Origin: Nereocystis luetkeana | Lineage: Eukaryota > Sar > Phaeophyceae > Laminariales > Laminariaceae | Reading direction: 5' to 3' | Assembly: GCA_031213475.1 (NCBI GenBank) | Contig: JARUPZ010000025.1 | Coordinates: 9,589,044-9,653,043, forward strand | DNA: 64,000 nt | Shown: positions 32,050 through 44,800 of the stretch, piece after piece | Numbering within the stretch: the first letter of the stretch is position 1 | Layout of the letters: each line of letters opens with the position of its first letter | The notes under the pieces: model-generated | What the model was told of the DNA's origin: nothing | Databases searched by the model: none | Seen by the model: the letters and a program-made list of their open reading frames with translations, nothing else | Translations under genes and position numbers: made by a program

Positions 32050-34485
32050 GCCTATTTGCAAGTAAGACTCAAGGTCGATTATTTGAGACTGAGGTCGTTT
32101 CAAATAGGCCTAGCGGCACTTCAAACAAGTTGGTGCCCCTAAAAATAAATTTTCGCCCCTATTTCACACTAAAATCAAGTCATTTCAGTATCCGATAGTC
32201 AAACCAAGTGTAAAACATAGGACCATACTTAATCCAAGCCATTTCCTGGCGACACTGCTAAAAACAAGTCATTTCGACCTCACTGGGTGAAAACCACTTC
32301 ACTTCGACCTGCCTTCACTGAAATCAAGCCACTCCAGGTGTAGATAGCAAAATCAAGTAACTTGAAGACGAACATACTAACTCCAAGTAATTCCGGGCCG
32401 ACAATACTAAAACGAAGATATCTTGACCTCACCGCGCGAAAACCACTGCATTGCGATCTGTCTTGGCTGATATTCAGTAATCTCAGAGATCAATGGTAAA
32501 ATCAAGTGATTACCCGTGGACCATACTAAATCCTAGTCATCTTGGGCCCACTATACTAAAATCAAGTCATTTCGATCCCACAGGGCGAAAACCACTATAT
32601 TTTCACCAGCCTTGATTCAATTCAAGTAATTTCAGTGATGGTAAAATCAAGTGATTACCTGTGGACCATACTAAATCCTGTTCATCTTGGGTCCACCATA
32701 CTAAAATCAAGTCATTCAGATCCCCATGGCGAAAATCACATCATTTCGACCGGCCTTCACTTAAATCTAGTCGGTCCAGTGGTCAATACAAGATCAAGTC
32801 ATACAAAGTCGAGTATACTCAAATCAAGTCATTCCCGTCCGACAATACTGAAATCAAGTCATTTCGATCCCACAGGGCGAAAACCACTATTTTTTTACCT
32901 GCCTTAATTCAATTCAGGTAATTTCGGTGATCAATGGTAAAATCAAGTGATGAGCTGGGGCCATACTATATTCTAGTCATCTTGGGCACAACATACTTAA
33001 ATCAAGTCATTTCGATCCCACATGGCGAAAACCACTTCATTTTGACCGGCCTTCACCTCAATCTAGTCAGTCCGGGGGTCAATAGTAAAATTAGGTCATT
33101 TAAAGTCGAATATACTCAATCAAGTCATTCCCGTTCGACAATACTGAAATCAAGTCATTTCGATGCCACAGGGCGAAAACCACTATTTTTCGACCTGCCC
33201 TACTTCAACTCAAGTAATTTCAGTGATCAATAGTATAATCAAGTGATTGCCTGTGGACCATACTAAATCCTAGTCATCTTGGGTCCACCATACCGGAATC
33301 AAGTCATTTAGATACGACAGGGCGAAAATCACTTCATTTCGACCGGCCTTCACTTACATCTAGTCAGTCCAGGGGTCAAATGTCAAATCAAGTCATAAAA
33401 AGTCGACTCTACTAAAATCAAGTCATTCCCGTTCGAATATACTGAAATCAAGTCATTTCGATGCCACAGGGGGAAAACCACTATTTTTCGACCTGCCTTA
33501 ATTCAATTCTAGTAATTTCAGTGATCATTGGTATAATCAAGTGATTATCTGTGGACCATACTAAATCCTAGTCATGTTGGGCCCACCATACCAAAATCAA
33601 GTCATTTAGATACCACAGGTCGAAAATCACTTCATTTCGACCGGCCTTCACCTCAATCTAGTCGGTCCAGGGGTTGATAGTAAAATGAAGTCGACTACCT
33701 GGTATACTAAAATCAAGTCATTCCCGTTCGACAATACTGAAATCGAGTCATTTCGATACCACAGGGCGAAAACCACTATTTTTCGACCTGCCTTAATTCA
33801 ATTCGAGTAATTTCAGTGATCAATGGTAAAATCAAGTGATTACTTGTGGACCATACTAAATCCTAGTCATCTTGGGCCCAACGTACTTAAATCAAGTCCT
33901 TTCGATCCCACATGGCGAAAACCACTTCGTTTTGACCGGCCTTTACCTCAATCTTGTCAGTCCATGGGTCAATAGTAAAATCAAGTCATAAAAAGTCGAC
34001 TATACTAAAGTCAAGTCATTCCCGTTCGAAAATACTGAAATCGAGTCATTTTGATCCCACAGGGCGAAAACCACTATTTTTCGACCTGGCTTCATTCAAT
34101 TCAAGTAGCTTCAGTGATTAATGGTAAAATCAAGTGATTACCTGTGGACCATACTAAATCCTAGTCATGTTGGGCCCACCATACTATTAGCCAGTCATTT
34201 AGATACCACAGGTCGAAAATCACTTCATTTTGACCGGCCTTCACTTAAATCTAGTCAGTCCAGGGGTCAATATTAAAATCAAGTAAAAAAAAGTCGACTA
34301 TACTAAAGTCAAGTCATTCCCGTCAGACAAATACTGAAATCAAGTCCTTTTGATCCCACAGGGCGAAAACCACTGTTTTTCGACCTGCCTTAATTGAATT
34401 CAAGTAGTTTCAGTGATCAATAGTATAAACAAGTGATGAACTGTGGACCATACTTAATCCTAGTCATGTTGGGCCCACCATACTA
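32050..34485 (+). repeat. CAAGT satellite, 298-bp higher-order form
   Basis: Short AATCAAGTCATTTCGA-type motifs are spaced about 30-35 bp apart, within a higher-order period of about 298 bp marked by CCACAGGGCGAAAACCACTA (near 32578, 32869, 33167, 33462, 33760, 34058 and 34355). Open frames here are periodic artefacts. Confidence 0.85.
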
Positions 34486-35213
34486 TATTGGAGATGATAC
34501 TTGTAAGTAACCATCTGTCGTTACTTGATAATACATAGTCATCTGGTATACATAGCGTAGCATACGCACCACAAACAGCCTTGTTTGACGTGTATCGTAT
34601 TGTTGCTGTAGTTACTTTAAGTAGTACGTACGTAGCTTGAATGTGTGACAAACAACAGTTTACAAGCTGTGTCGTTACTGATATGTGATAAAGTATATGT
34701 ACTGTATCGTACATACGGAAGTACATGTGTACATGTGGCGGGACTGTCATATCCAGTATCCCTCTTAGAACCGGTAAGGTTCGGGATTTGCCACAGGGTA
34801 CTGATTTGAGCGCACCCTAGCAGTTGAGCTGTTGGAGTAACAATATTGGCTACCGGCTAGGGTCATGGATTGATTGGGGTGGTATCTTTTCTGTTTTTGA
34901 TATTTTTGTTGCAAGCGCAAGCACGCATCGCCCCCGCCCACATGAGCTCACTCTACATCTGCTCATCATCATCAGCCCATCTGCTGAGCACAATCAATCA
35001 ACACTGGCCAGGAGTCGCCAACAACATCTCTTTATCTTACAAGAGAAGCTTACACATACAAGTTTGCTTAACGGCAGCTTAAGCGTTTGCCCTCTCCAGA
35101 TTGTGTCTTATCGGCCATCGATAAGCGGATCTGAGCGTATACCAGCCACGAGCTGACACACGCCACGCGTATACCAGCTTCGAGCTGACACACGCAAACC
35201 ACATTGTTTAAAA
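34486..35213 (+). repeat. 5' LTR of the copia element
   Basis: This 728-bp LTR begins TATTGGAGATGATAC and ends CATTGTTTAAAA. It is preceded by TACTA, duplicated after the 3' LTR (41894-41898). It differs from the 3' LTR at about six positions. The termini are not the usual TG...CA. Confidence 0.88.
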
Positions 35214-36096
35214 GGTTTGAGCCTCGAACACTAAGCAAACGCGACTTACAAGCCACGGGGCACCACGGCCGCCACGACCGGCCGCTCCAAGAGCTACGAG
35301 TTCACAATACTCCTTCTGACATCAGCTCTACGGAATTTCAGGGTTTCAAGAAGGGATCAAGATCGCTTGCTGCTGCTTCCTCTACAAGGAGTACTGCCGC
35401 CTTCCAAGGTCTACGGGCTACGAGTGCGTTGGCGGTCTACTATATCAAAGTGAGTGGGTCTAAGAGGGTCGTACGCAGATAACAGTCATTAGAATTGCGA
35501 AAACTGTGATAACGACACCCAGAGAACCACCACGCAGAACGTTGGTTGGATATAATTTCACCGCGTCAGGTCAAATTTATTTTTACTTTTGACACCCTCG
35601 ACCATACTCGAGGTACACACTGCTGCTGTACGTCATTAAGACAGCCATCTCCACCATAACGCAGTCGAACTGCTGTTGGGAGCTCTAGCTTGACGTAGTC
35701 CACGCTCTGGATCATAAGTCTCGGAAGACGTCCGAGCAACAGCTAGCTGTGTAATCCACTTCCGACAGCAAAACGCGCTGTCTATTCACCCGACCACCCT
35801 ACGGAGGCAGGTCGATCGGAAGTTTCATCAAGTTTTTTTTCGGAAAACATATAATCTGCGAAGAATCTGAGACCCCAAGAGGCCGTTCATACGAACAGTT
35901 CCATTTTATAGGTACTTTTGACCTGGCCTGACAGTCTCGCCACACATCAGTACCTGTACAAAAGTGCTGCACGTATAACACACGGTGTGTGGTATTTGCC
36001 TCTGCTGTACCTACGAGTAGCAAGCAGCTCTTTGAGGACGTAGTACTGCTGCCGTCTCCTGTGGTGGCCTACTAATACTGTACCAACGACAACATC
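35214..36096 (+). other. Copia leader between the 5' LTR and the ORF
   Basis: An untranslated leader of 883 bp. The primer-binding site should begin just after 35213 (GGTTTGAGCCTCGAACAC), but it does not start with TGG and I cannot match it to a tRNA 3' end; priming by an internal tRNA fragment, as in some copia elements, is possible. No gene is seen. Confidence 0.6.
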
Positions 36097-39000
36097 ATGA
36101 GCGACAACACCAGCAGCTTGGCCAACACAATCAAAGCATTGAAGAAGTTTGATGGCAGGGACCCTGGTCTCTTTCGGGAGTGGAGAAAGAAGCTAGCTGT
36201 GGTACTTGGTGCTACGCGGCGCGATATTGCAAGCCTAATCAAAGGTCGTGCCCGGCCAACCGAAGAAACGGCAGGCACACCTGGGACGCAAGAAGCACTC
36301 GAGCAAGAAATTGCCTCGTTTGACCGCGCGAACGAAGACCTCTACGCAATCCTCTACCTCCTCACCGAGAAGCCAGCCTCGCTGATCGTGCACAAACACG
36401 AAAATGACGAGGATGACGGCATGAGCGGCAATGGGCAATTGGCGCTCGAGGCCCTAGTCGAAAAGTATAACAAGGTCACTGACGAGGTTGTCCGCGCAAC
36501 GATGGAGAAATTGGTCAACACCCGCATGAAGCAAGGCCAAGACCCTGATGATTTCTTCATGGAGAAGACCCTCGCACGCGCGGAACTGGTCAAGATGGGT
36601 GAGCCGATCACCGACCGCCGCTTCAAGGACATCTGTGTACAGCGCTTCACAGAAGATTACAAGGACATCAAGATGATGATGTACCGTGACCCTACGTTTG
36701 ATATCGACCAGATGCAAACTACCATGCGACATCTCTATTTTGACGACTTATCTCGCAGCAGCAGCGCAAAAGGGAAGATCGCTGGACGAGGTGTCGCCAT
36801 GACCGCGGAGACATCCACCTGCAGAAATTGTGGAAAAGTGGGTCACCTCGTCCGCAACTGCCGGCAAAAGAGCAACGAAGCGCACAACTCTACTGGTGGT
36901 GGAGCCTACGACCAGAAGCCAAAGACGAAAAAATATTTCGGGGAGAAGGCTGGATCCACGGCAGGAAGCAAGGGAGCCTCTGGGCAGAAGTGGAGCTCCG
37001 TCCATAAGACTACTTCTCACAGTGATGAGGGGTGCTATGCACAGGGCGCACAGCGTCCGGAACACAAGGGTGCTCACCTCGCCACTGCTGTACTAAGTGC
37101 AGGATCCCCTCCAGTCAACGACGATGAGAACCCATCCCTCAATTTCGATGATGATTTTGACAAGGGATTCGCATTTTCAGGATTGATGACACGAAATGAC
37201 GGAGGGATCACAGTATCCAACCCGGACGTGTTCACCATGCTGGTGGACAGCGGTGCCTCGGACCACTTTGTGGATAGCGAGTTGATCAGAGGGCTGCAAC
37301 AAGGCATGGTGGAGTACCGAAAACTGGAACAGCGGAAGCCCATCGAGACCGCAGGCAACAAGCAGGTATTCGCGACGGCAACGGGAAAAATCTGCGGACA
37401 CATCATCAGCAAATCAGGTCCGCCTATCCCTGTCCGCATCTTCGTCATGATAGTTCCCGGGATGGGACGCCACCTCTTCTCTTCTGCACGAGCAATGAAA
37501 TCAGGAGTGAGCACCATCCTCGAAACAGGGAACCCCCACCTCCAATTCGACAACAAGACTTCTCTCCTTTTGAACCAACACCAAAAGGACGCGGGTATGT
37601 GCTCGTTTGACGTGTCACTGCGCGCCCTTGACGGCGTGACCTATGGGAGATCCGAGAAACCATCAACACCCTCGGTGGCTCTCCCGGCGCAAGTAAGCGC
37701 TGACACCTGGCACAGGCGACTGGGACACATGAACCCTTGCAACATGGAACTTCTTCGCAAGGTGGAAGGCAACGGTGTTGAATACACCGGCACTGTGTCA
37801 GGTTGTGATATCTGTGCAGTAGGAAAAAGCACGCAAAAGGCGCACCCGACGAAGGACAAGCACACGACCGATGGACCAATGGAACTGGTATATACGGACC
37901 TAATGGGGCCAATCACACCAGCAGCAAGGGGAGGATACAAGTACGTCAGTAAGTTTACTGATGGCTTTTCCCGCATGAAGGAAGTTTTCCTCCTCAAATC
38001 CAAGGCGGAGGCTGTCAACTCACTCCACCTCTACAACATGACGGTGGCTGTTCCCTTGGGACTGCGCATCCAACGACTGAGGTGCGACAAAGGAGGCGAG
38101 TACACTTCCAAGGAGTTCAAGCAGCTCTGCATCAACTCCGGCATTACTATGGAGTACACCGCCACAGCAACTCCCCAACAGAACGAGGTATCGGAGCGTG
38201 ACGGACGGACACTGGCGACAATGACAAGGTGCCTTCTTAAGGACGGCAACTTTCCGCGCAACATGTGGGGCGAACTATTCTTTACAGCAGTCCACCTGTG
38301 CAACAGGGCACCACACTCAGCATTGGGGGGAGCAACAATCAAGCATGGCAAAGAGGCGGATCTATCGGGGTTGCGAGCTATTGGTTCAACGGCCTTCGTG
38401 CATATCGAGACCCACACAACGAAACTCGGTGACAAAGCATGGGAGGGTAAACTCTGTGGCTTCAGCCAAGACAGCAGGGCTTACAGGATCTACAATCCGG
38501 CTAAAGGGACTGTTGTGGAGAGCCGCAATGTCACCTTCCTGGAGACACCGCCATACTCCATGCCACCCGTTGGAACAGACTACTCTGTCGACGATGAGGA
38601 CTACGAAAATGATGTCATCGATCTCACTTCCTTCCTGGATTTCACAATTTTGGACTCACCAGAGAAGGAGCTGGAACACCTTCGGACAAAGATACGGGGC
38701 ATGCTACAGGAGAATGCTAATAAATCAATACAACCGCAAGAGGCAGCATCACTACAGCACGAGTCATCTTCTCTACCGGAGGAACTTTCACCATCACCTG
38801 AGGAACCGGCGCCATCTCTGGAGGAGGGAACGTCACAAGAGGCTGGAGCATCGTCGGGGGTCGTACCTGCAGCATCAACTGGAGAACCGGCTGCACAGCA
38901 GCCTCGAGTAACTCGTGCTAGTACGAGGTCTAATCCGAACACGGATGACACTTTCGACAGCTCACTCACTCCCAACCAACTCCTCTACCTTGCAAAGGGA

Positions 39001-40701
39001 GAACCACGGATCAAGACCATGGGCATGCGCGAGGATTTTGCCCACATCGAGGGAGATCCATTTCTATCGTACAAGGCGTTTACGTACGCCACTTCTAACC
39101 CAGACGACAAACGGTTCTCGGAGGAGGTGAAACGAGTACTTCAAACTCCTCGCACGCATAATGATGCTATCAACTCACCGGAGCACAAGGAGTGGAAAGT
39201 CGCTATCGTCAAGGAGATGAATAGTCTCAAGGAACATCAAGTGTACGAGTTGGTTCCAATCACCAGCGTACCCAAGGACAACAAAATCATCGGATCCCGA
39301 TTTGTCTTCAAGCAAAAGACGGACGGTCGGTTCAAAGCTCGGCTCGTCGTTCAAGGACATGTCCAGGAGCCAGGCATCGACTACGGGAAGTCATACGCGC
39401 CAGTGTGTCGTGTCGGAAGCATCCGCATGCTACTGGCAATCGCATGCGAACATGGATGGCCGGTATGGCAGCTGGACGTGCAAGTGGCCTTTCTACAGTC
39501 TAAGATCGAAGGGCGCGCTGTTTACGTCAAAGTTGCCCCAGGACAAGACGCCAAGGACCCCAAGACCGGTGAGCCAATGGTCTACAATTCGAAGAGAAGT
39601 CTTTACGGCTTAGCGCAATCACCTGTCCTGTGGTACGACACGATTAACGCAGAGATGCTGACAGTTGGCTTCACACCCACGCAATCTGATCCCTGCGTTT
39701 ACACGCACGGAAGCGGGGACACCCTTGTGATCCTGACCCTGTATGTTGACGACATACTGATCACTGGAAAGGACGAGAGCGTAGTGAGACACTTGAAAAA
39801 GGCTCTCACTGACCACTTTGCTATGTCTGACATGGGAGAAGTCAGCCTTATTCTTGGCATGACAGTCACTCGTGACTATGACCAAGGGACCTTGTCCATC
39901 ACACAGAAAGACTACGTCGAAAACATCCTCGAGAGGTTCGGGATGGAGGAGTGCAACCCTGTACACACGCCGGGATATGGATCGGAGCTTTCGAACGAAC
40001 AACCGGAGGAGACGCTACTAGGCGCAACAGCTACGAAACTCTATCAAGCCATCGTGGGATCTGTGCTATACTTGACGCAGTGTACCCGCTACGACATGTG
40101 CTACTCGGTCAACCAGCTCACCAGGGCGTGCAGCAAGCCGGCGCAAGCACACATGACTGCAGCCAAGCATGCCCTGAGGTACCTCAAAGGTCACCCTGAC
40201 TTGCCCATCACGTTCAAGAAAGGGCAATTTCGACTACATGGGTTTACAGACGCTTCCTTCGGTGCAAACCCTGACACGCGCAAGTCGACTACGGGATCGA
40301 TTTTTTTCTTGACTGGAGGACCCATTAGCTTCGGTTCAAAGACTCAATCAATAGTAGCCCTGTCTACCGTCGAGTCTGAACTGAACGCACTAAGCTACGG
40401 AGCCAAGGAAGCAGTGTATCTATCAAACTACCTCAAGGAACTAACGTTCAAGAACTTCAACTCCGTACCGATCAGCTGCGACAGCACGGGAGCTCTAACG
40501 GTTGCGGGCAATTCAACCTATACGGCAAGGACCAAGCACATAGCACTGCGCTTCTTCTTCATCAGGGAGCTGGTCAAGGAAGGAAGGATCACACTCCACT
40601 ACGTTCCAACTGGGAAGATGCTGGCAGACTGCGCAACCAAGCATCTAGCGAAGATCCAGTTCAAAAATATCCTTCTTCAAATCAAAGAATTTTCGGGATA
40701 A
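36097..40701 (+). CDS. Copia gag-pol polyprotein (1534 aa)
   Basis: A single ORF with ATG at 36097 in the context ACATCATGAG. Domains in order: gag, with a CCHC zinc knuckle at residues 242-255 (C-x2-C-x4-H-x4-C); aspartic protease with D384-S-G-A; GAG-pre-integrase WHRRLGHMNPCN near 538; integrase core with D601, D664 and E700, the last two 35 residues apart (D,D35E); reverse transcriptase from about 1030, with LDVQVAFLQ and the catalytic YVDD at 1216-1219; RNase H with FTDASFG (D1385) and VESEL (E1426). It would replicate the element through an RNA intermediate in cytoplasmic particles and integrate the cDNA in the nucleus. Gag and pol share one frame with no stop, so their ratio must be set after translation or by splicing. 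No inactivating change is seen. Confidence 0.96.
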   Translation: MSDNTSSLANTIKALKKFDGRDPGLFREWRKKLAVVLGATRRDIASLIKGRARPTEETAGTPGTQEALEQEIASFDRANEDLYAILYLLTEKPASLIVHKHENDEDDGMSGNGQLALEALVEKYNKVTDEVVRATMEKLVNTRMKQGQDPDDFFMEKTLARAELVKMGEPITDRRFKDICVQRFTEDYKDIKMMMYRDPTFDIDQMQTTMRHLYFDDLSRSSSAKGKIAGRGVAMTAETSTCRNCGKVGHLVRNCRQKSNEAHNSTGGGAYDQKPKTKKYFGEKAGSTAGSKGASGQKWSSVHKTTSHSDEGCYAQGAQRPEHKGAHLATAVLSAGSPPVNDDENPSLNFDDDFDKGFAFSGLMTRNDGGITVSNPDVFTMLVDSGASDHFVDSELIRGLQQGMVEYRKLEQRKPIETAGNKQVFATATGKICGHIISKSGPPIPVRIFVMIVPGMGRHLFSSARAMKSGVSTILETGNPHLQFDNKTSLLLNQHQKDAGMCSFDVSLRALDGVTYGRSEKPSTPSVALPAQVSADTWHRRLGHMNPCNMELLRKVEGNGVEYTGTVSGCDICAVGKSTQKAHPTKDKHTTDGPMELVYTDLMGPITPAARGGYKYVSKFTDGFSRMKEVFLLKSKAEAVNSLHLYNMTVAVPLGLRIQRLRCDKGGEYTSKEFKQLCINSGITMEYTATATPQQNEVSERDGRTLATMTRCLLKDGNFPRNMWGELFFTAVHLCNRAPHSALGGATIKHGKEADLSGLRAIGSTAFVHIETHTTKLGDKAWEGKLCGFSQDSRAYRIYNPAKGTVVESRNVTFLETPPYSMPPVGTDYSVDDEDYENDVIDLTSFLDFTILDSPEKELEHLRTKIRGMLQENANKSIQPQEAASLQHESSSLPEELSPSPEEPAPSLEEGTSQEAGASSGVVPAASTGEPAAQQPRVTRASTRSNPNTDDTFDSSLTPNQLLYLAKGEPRIKTMGMREDFAHIEGDPFLSYKAFTYATSNPDDKRFSEEVKRVLQTPRTHNDAINSPEHKEWKVAIVKEMNSLKEHQVYELVPITSVPKDNKIIGSRFVFKQKTDGRFKARLVVQGHVQEPGIDYGKSYAPVCRVGSIRMLLAIACEHGWPVWQLDVQVAFLQSKIEGRAVYVKVAPGQDAKDPKTGEPMVYNSKRSLYGLAQSPVLWYDTINAEMLTVGFTPTQSDPCVYTHGSGDTLVILTLYVDDILITGKDESVVRHLKKALTDHFAMSDMGEVSLILGMTVTRDYDQGTLSITQKDYVENILERFGMEECNPVHTPGYGSELSNEQPEETLLGATATKLYQAIVGSVLYLTQCTRYDMCYSVNQLTRACSKPAQAHMTAAKHALRYLKGHPDLPITFKKGQFRLHGFTDASFGANPDTRKSTTGSIFFLTGGPISFGSKTQSIVALSTVESELNALSYGAKEAVYLSNYLKELTFKNFNSVPISCDSTGALTVAGNSTYTARTKHIALRFFFIRELVKEGRITLHYVPTGKMLADCATKHLAKIQFKNILLQIKEFSG

Positions 40702-41165
40702 CTTGAAAAGGAGGGTTTCCTAAACATTTCAGTACGACAAGATCGGCTCATGACTGCACGAACTTCAGGCTGATGGGAGGCGGACGCGTCACGTGGGTGC
40801 CTTCAACAGGGAAAGAGGACCATAGGTGATGTCTATCGAGCTGTAATATAAAGCTGACAGAGTCCACTGGTGTTCCTTTGTTTTGGGGAAGGTCAGGAAC
40901 ACTAGGCGGCTATTCATTTCTATGCTCTTTGCGAAATGAATAGATACACTGTATGATAGACAATTACCTCGTGTAAGATACTCATTTCTGTTCATTTATT
41001 TGTTTGCCTTCTTTTGGGTATCACACAGTAGCATAATGAGTTGGCTCTGAGTAACAAATGCGGAGCATTTTCCCCGCAACAACTATCATCGTTGTTGTGC
41101 GCCTTTTGGAATTATGGCATGTAACGCAGAAGTAGACTAAGCAGTATTACCCTAACGAGGGGACG
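40702..41165 (+). other. Copia 3' untranslated region
   Basis: The interval between the ORF stop and the 3' LTR. A short purine run, GAGGGGA, at about 41156-41162 is the likely polypurine tract for plus-strand priming. No gene is seen. Confidence 0.6.
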
Positions 41166-41893
41166 TATTGGGGATGATACTTGTAAGTAACCATCTGTCG
41201 TTACTTGATAATACATAGTCATCTGGTATACATAGCGTAGCATACGCACCACAAACAGCCTTGTTTGACGTGTATCGTATTGTTGCTGTAGTTACTTTAA
41301 GTAGTACGTGCGTAGCTTGAATGTGTGACAAACAACAGTTTACAAGCTGTGTCGTTACTGATATGTGATAAAGTATATGTACTGTATCGTACATACGGAA
41401 GTACATGTGTACATGTGGCGGGACTGTCATATCCAGTATCCCTCTTAGAACCGGTAAGGTTCGGGATTTGCCACAGGGTACTGATTTGAGCGCACCCTAG
41501 CAGTTGAGCTGTTGGAGTAACAATGTTGGCTACCGGCTAGGGTCATGGATTGATTGGGGTGGTATCTTTTCTGTTTTTGATATTTTTGTTGCAAGCGCAA
41601 GCACGCATCGCCCCCCCCCACATGAGCTCACTCTACATCTGCTCATCATCATCAGCCCATCTGCTGAGCACAATCAATCAACACTGGCCAGGAGTCGCCA
41701 ACAACATCTCTTTATCTTACAAGAGAAGCTTACACATACAAGTTTGCTTAACGGCAGCTTAAGCGTTTGCCCTCTCCAGATTGTGTCTTATCGGCCATCG
41801 ATAAGCGGATCTGAGCGTATAGCAGCCACGAGCTGACACACGCTACGCGTATACCAGCTTCGAGCTGACACACGCAAACCACATTGTTTAAAA
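41166..41893 (+). repeat. 3' LTR of the copia element
   Basis: This is the 728-bp partner of the 5' LTR, followed by the TACTA target duplication and then satellite. Small open frames shared by both LTRs are not considered genes. Confidence 0.9.
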
Positions 41894-44800
41894 TACTAAT
41901 ATCAAGTCATTTAGATACCACAGGTCGAAAATCACTTCATTTCGACCGGCCTTCACTTAAATCTAGTCAGCCCAGGGGTCAATATTAAAATAAAGTCATA
42001 GAAAGTCGACCATACTAAAATCAAGTCATTGCCATCCGACAATACTGAAATCAAGTCATTTTGATCCCACAGGGCTAAAACCACTATTTTTCGACCTGCC
42101 TTGATTCAATTCAAGTAATTTCAGGGATTAATGGTAAAATCAAGTAATTACCTGTGGACCATACTAAATCCTAGTCATCTCGGGCCCACCATACTAATAT
42201 CAAGTCATTTAGATACCACAGGTCGAAAATTCTCGACCAGACCATACTTAAATCGAATGATTTCCACTTCAATATACTCATTTCAAGTGTTTTGTCATCC
42301 GATGCAAAATTAAAGTAGTTTCAGGAATCAATGCTAAGTTTTGCATAGTAAAATCAAGTGATGTCGACCCCGTCACTTTAAAACCGAGTTATCGGGACCC
42401 AACCGTACTAAAATCAAGTGGTGTTGACCCCATCATACTTGAATCGAGTATTTTTTCTGTCGACACAAAATTGGAGTTGTTTTCGGAATCAACGCCGAAT
42501 GCAACATATTTCAGTGCTGCATACTAAAATCAAGTGATCAGGACTCTGTCATCTTGAAACGCCGAGTTTTTGGGAGCCGCCGTACTATCATCAAGTGATT
42601 TCGACTCCACCATACTAAAATCAAGTTTTTTTCATCTCATCATACAAAATAAAGTTATTGGAGGGTTTAATGCTGAATTCAATATATTGTACTCTTTGAA
42701 ACTATAATCAAGTGGTTAAGGCTCCACGGTACTCGAGAGAAGGTAGGTGAACCCAATCGTACTAAATTCAAGTGATTTTACCTCAACCATATTAAAATCG
42801 AGTCTTTTTTTATCCGATGCAAAATTGAAATTGTTTGAGGAATCAAAGTAACATTTTAGATATCACATTTCTCGATACTCAAATCAAGTGATTCAGACTC
42901 CACCATACTCAAGCTGAGGTAGGTGACCCCAGCCGTACTATCATCAAGTGATTTCGACTCCACCATACTAAAATCAAAGATTTTTTTCACCCCACCCAAA
43001 TTGAAATTGTTGTAGGAATCAACGTAATTTTTTTGGTATCACATTTTTCGATACTACATTCAACTGATTCAGACTCTACCGTACTCCAGCCGAGGCAGAT
43101 GAACCCAACCGTACTATCAAGTGATTTCGACTCAACCATACTAAAGTAAAGCATTTTTTTTCATCGCACACAAAATTGAGTTTTTCTGAGAAATCGATGC
43201 TAAATTCAATACTTTCATGTTTTGCATACTAAAATCGAGTGATTCAGGCTCCACCGTACTCAAGCTGGGGTGGGTGACCCCGTACTAAGATCAAGTGATT
43301 TCGACTCCACCATACTAAAATCAAGTCTTTTCTTTTTATCTGAAACGAAATTGGAATTGTTTGAGGAATCAAGATGAAAAATATTAGGCCATATTTCTCA
43401 ATACTAATCAAGTGTCGCAGACTCCACCGTACTCAAGTCGAGGTAGGTGAACCCGACCGTACTATCATCAAGTGATTTCGACTCAACCATACTAAATTCA
43501 AGTTTTTTTTCATCACACCCAAAATTGAAATTGTTTGAGGAATCGATGCTAAATTCAATCCTTTCATGTTTTGCATACTGAAATCCAGTGATTCAGGCTC
43601 CACCGTACTCAAGCTGAGGTAGACAAACCCGACCGTACTAAAATCAAGTGATTTCGACTCCACCATACTAAAATCAAGTATTTTCTTTATCTGATACAAC
43701 ATTGAAATTGTTTGAGGAATCAAGATGAATGTTTATATCCCATTTTTCGAAACTAAAATCAAGTGATTCAGACTCTACCGTACTCAAGCCGAGGTAGATG
43801 AACCCGAACGTACTATCATCAAGTGATTTCGACTCAACCATACTAATATTGAGTATTTTTTTCATCAACACAAAATTGAGATTGTCTGAGGAATCGATGC
43901 GAAATTCAATACTTTCAAGTTTTTTATACTAAAACCAAGTGATTTAGGCGACATCGTACTCAAGTGCAGAAAGGTGACCCCGACCGTACTTTCATCAAGT
44001 GATTTCGACTCCACTATACTAAAATCAAGTATTTTCTTCATCTGATACAAAATTGAAATTGTTTGAGGAATCAACGTAAAAATTTTCACATCACATTTTT
44101 CGAAACTAAAATCAAGTGATTCCGACTCTACCGTGCTCAAGCCGAGGTAGATGACCCCAATCGTACTAAAATCAAGCGATTTCGACTCCACTATACTAAA
44201 GTCAAGTATTTTCTTCATCTGATACAAAATTGATTTTTTTTGGGGAATCAATGTAAAATTTTAGTCATCACATTTTTCGATACTACAATCAAGTGACTCA
44301 GACTCCACCGTACTCAAGCCGAAGTAGGTGACCCCGATCGTACTAAAATCAAGTGATTTCGACTCCACCATACTAAAATCAAGTATTTTCTTCATCTTTT
44401 ACAAAATTGAAATTGTTGGAGGGATCAATGCAAAATTTTAGTCATCACTTTTTTCGATACTAAAATCAAGTGATTCAGACTTCACCGTACTCAAGGCGAG
44501 GTAGGTGAACCCGACCGCACTTTCATCAATTGATTTCGACTCCACTATACTAAAATCAATTATTTTCTTTATCGGATACCAAATTGAAATTGTTTGAGGA
44601 ATCAACGTAAATTTTTTGACATCACAATTTTCTAGACTAAAATCAAGTGATTCAAACTCTACCGTGCTCAAGCCGAGGTAGATGACCCCGATCGTACTGA
44701 AATCAAGTGATTTCGACTCCACTATACTAAAGTCAAGTTTTTTCTCCATCTGATACAAGATTGAAATTGTTTGAGGAATCAATGTAAAATTTTAGTCATC

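Larger units (their letters stand above)
34486..41893 (+). mobile_element. Ty1/copia LTR retrotransposon, full length
   Basis: This 7408-bp element has two 728-bp LTRs, a 5-bp target duplication (TACTA) and one uninterrupted gag-pol ORF in copia domain order (protease, integrase, RT, RNase H). It inserted in the CAAGT satellite, whose sequence resumes directly at 41894. High LTR identity and the intact ORF indicate a recent insertion that may still be competent. Confidence 0.93.

Noticed and set aside
32635..33233. Lys/Ser-rich open frames in the CAAGT satellite
   Set aside because: They follow the satellite's short period; translations are repeats of the same few residues.
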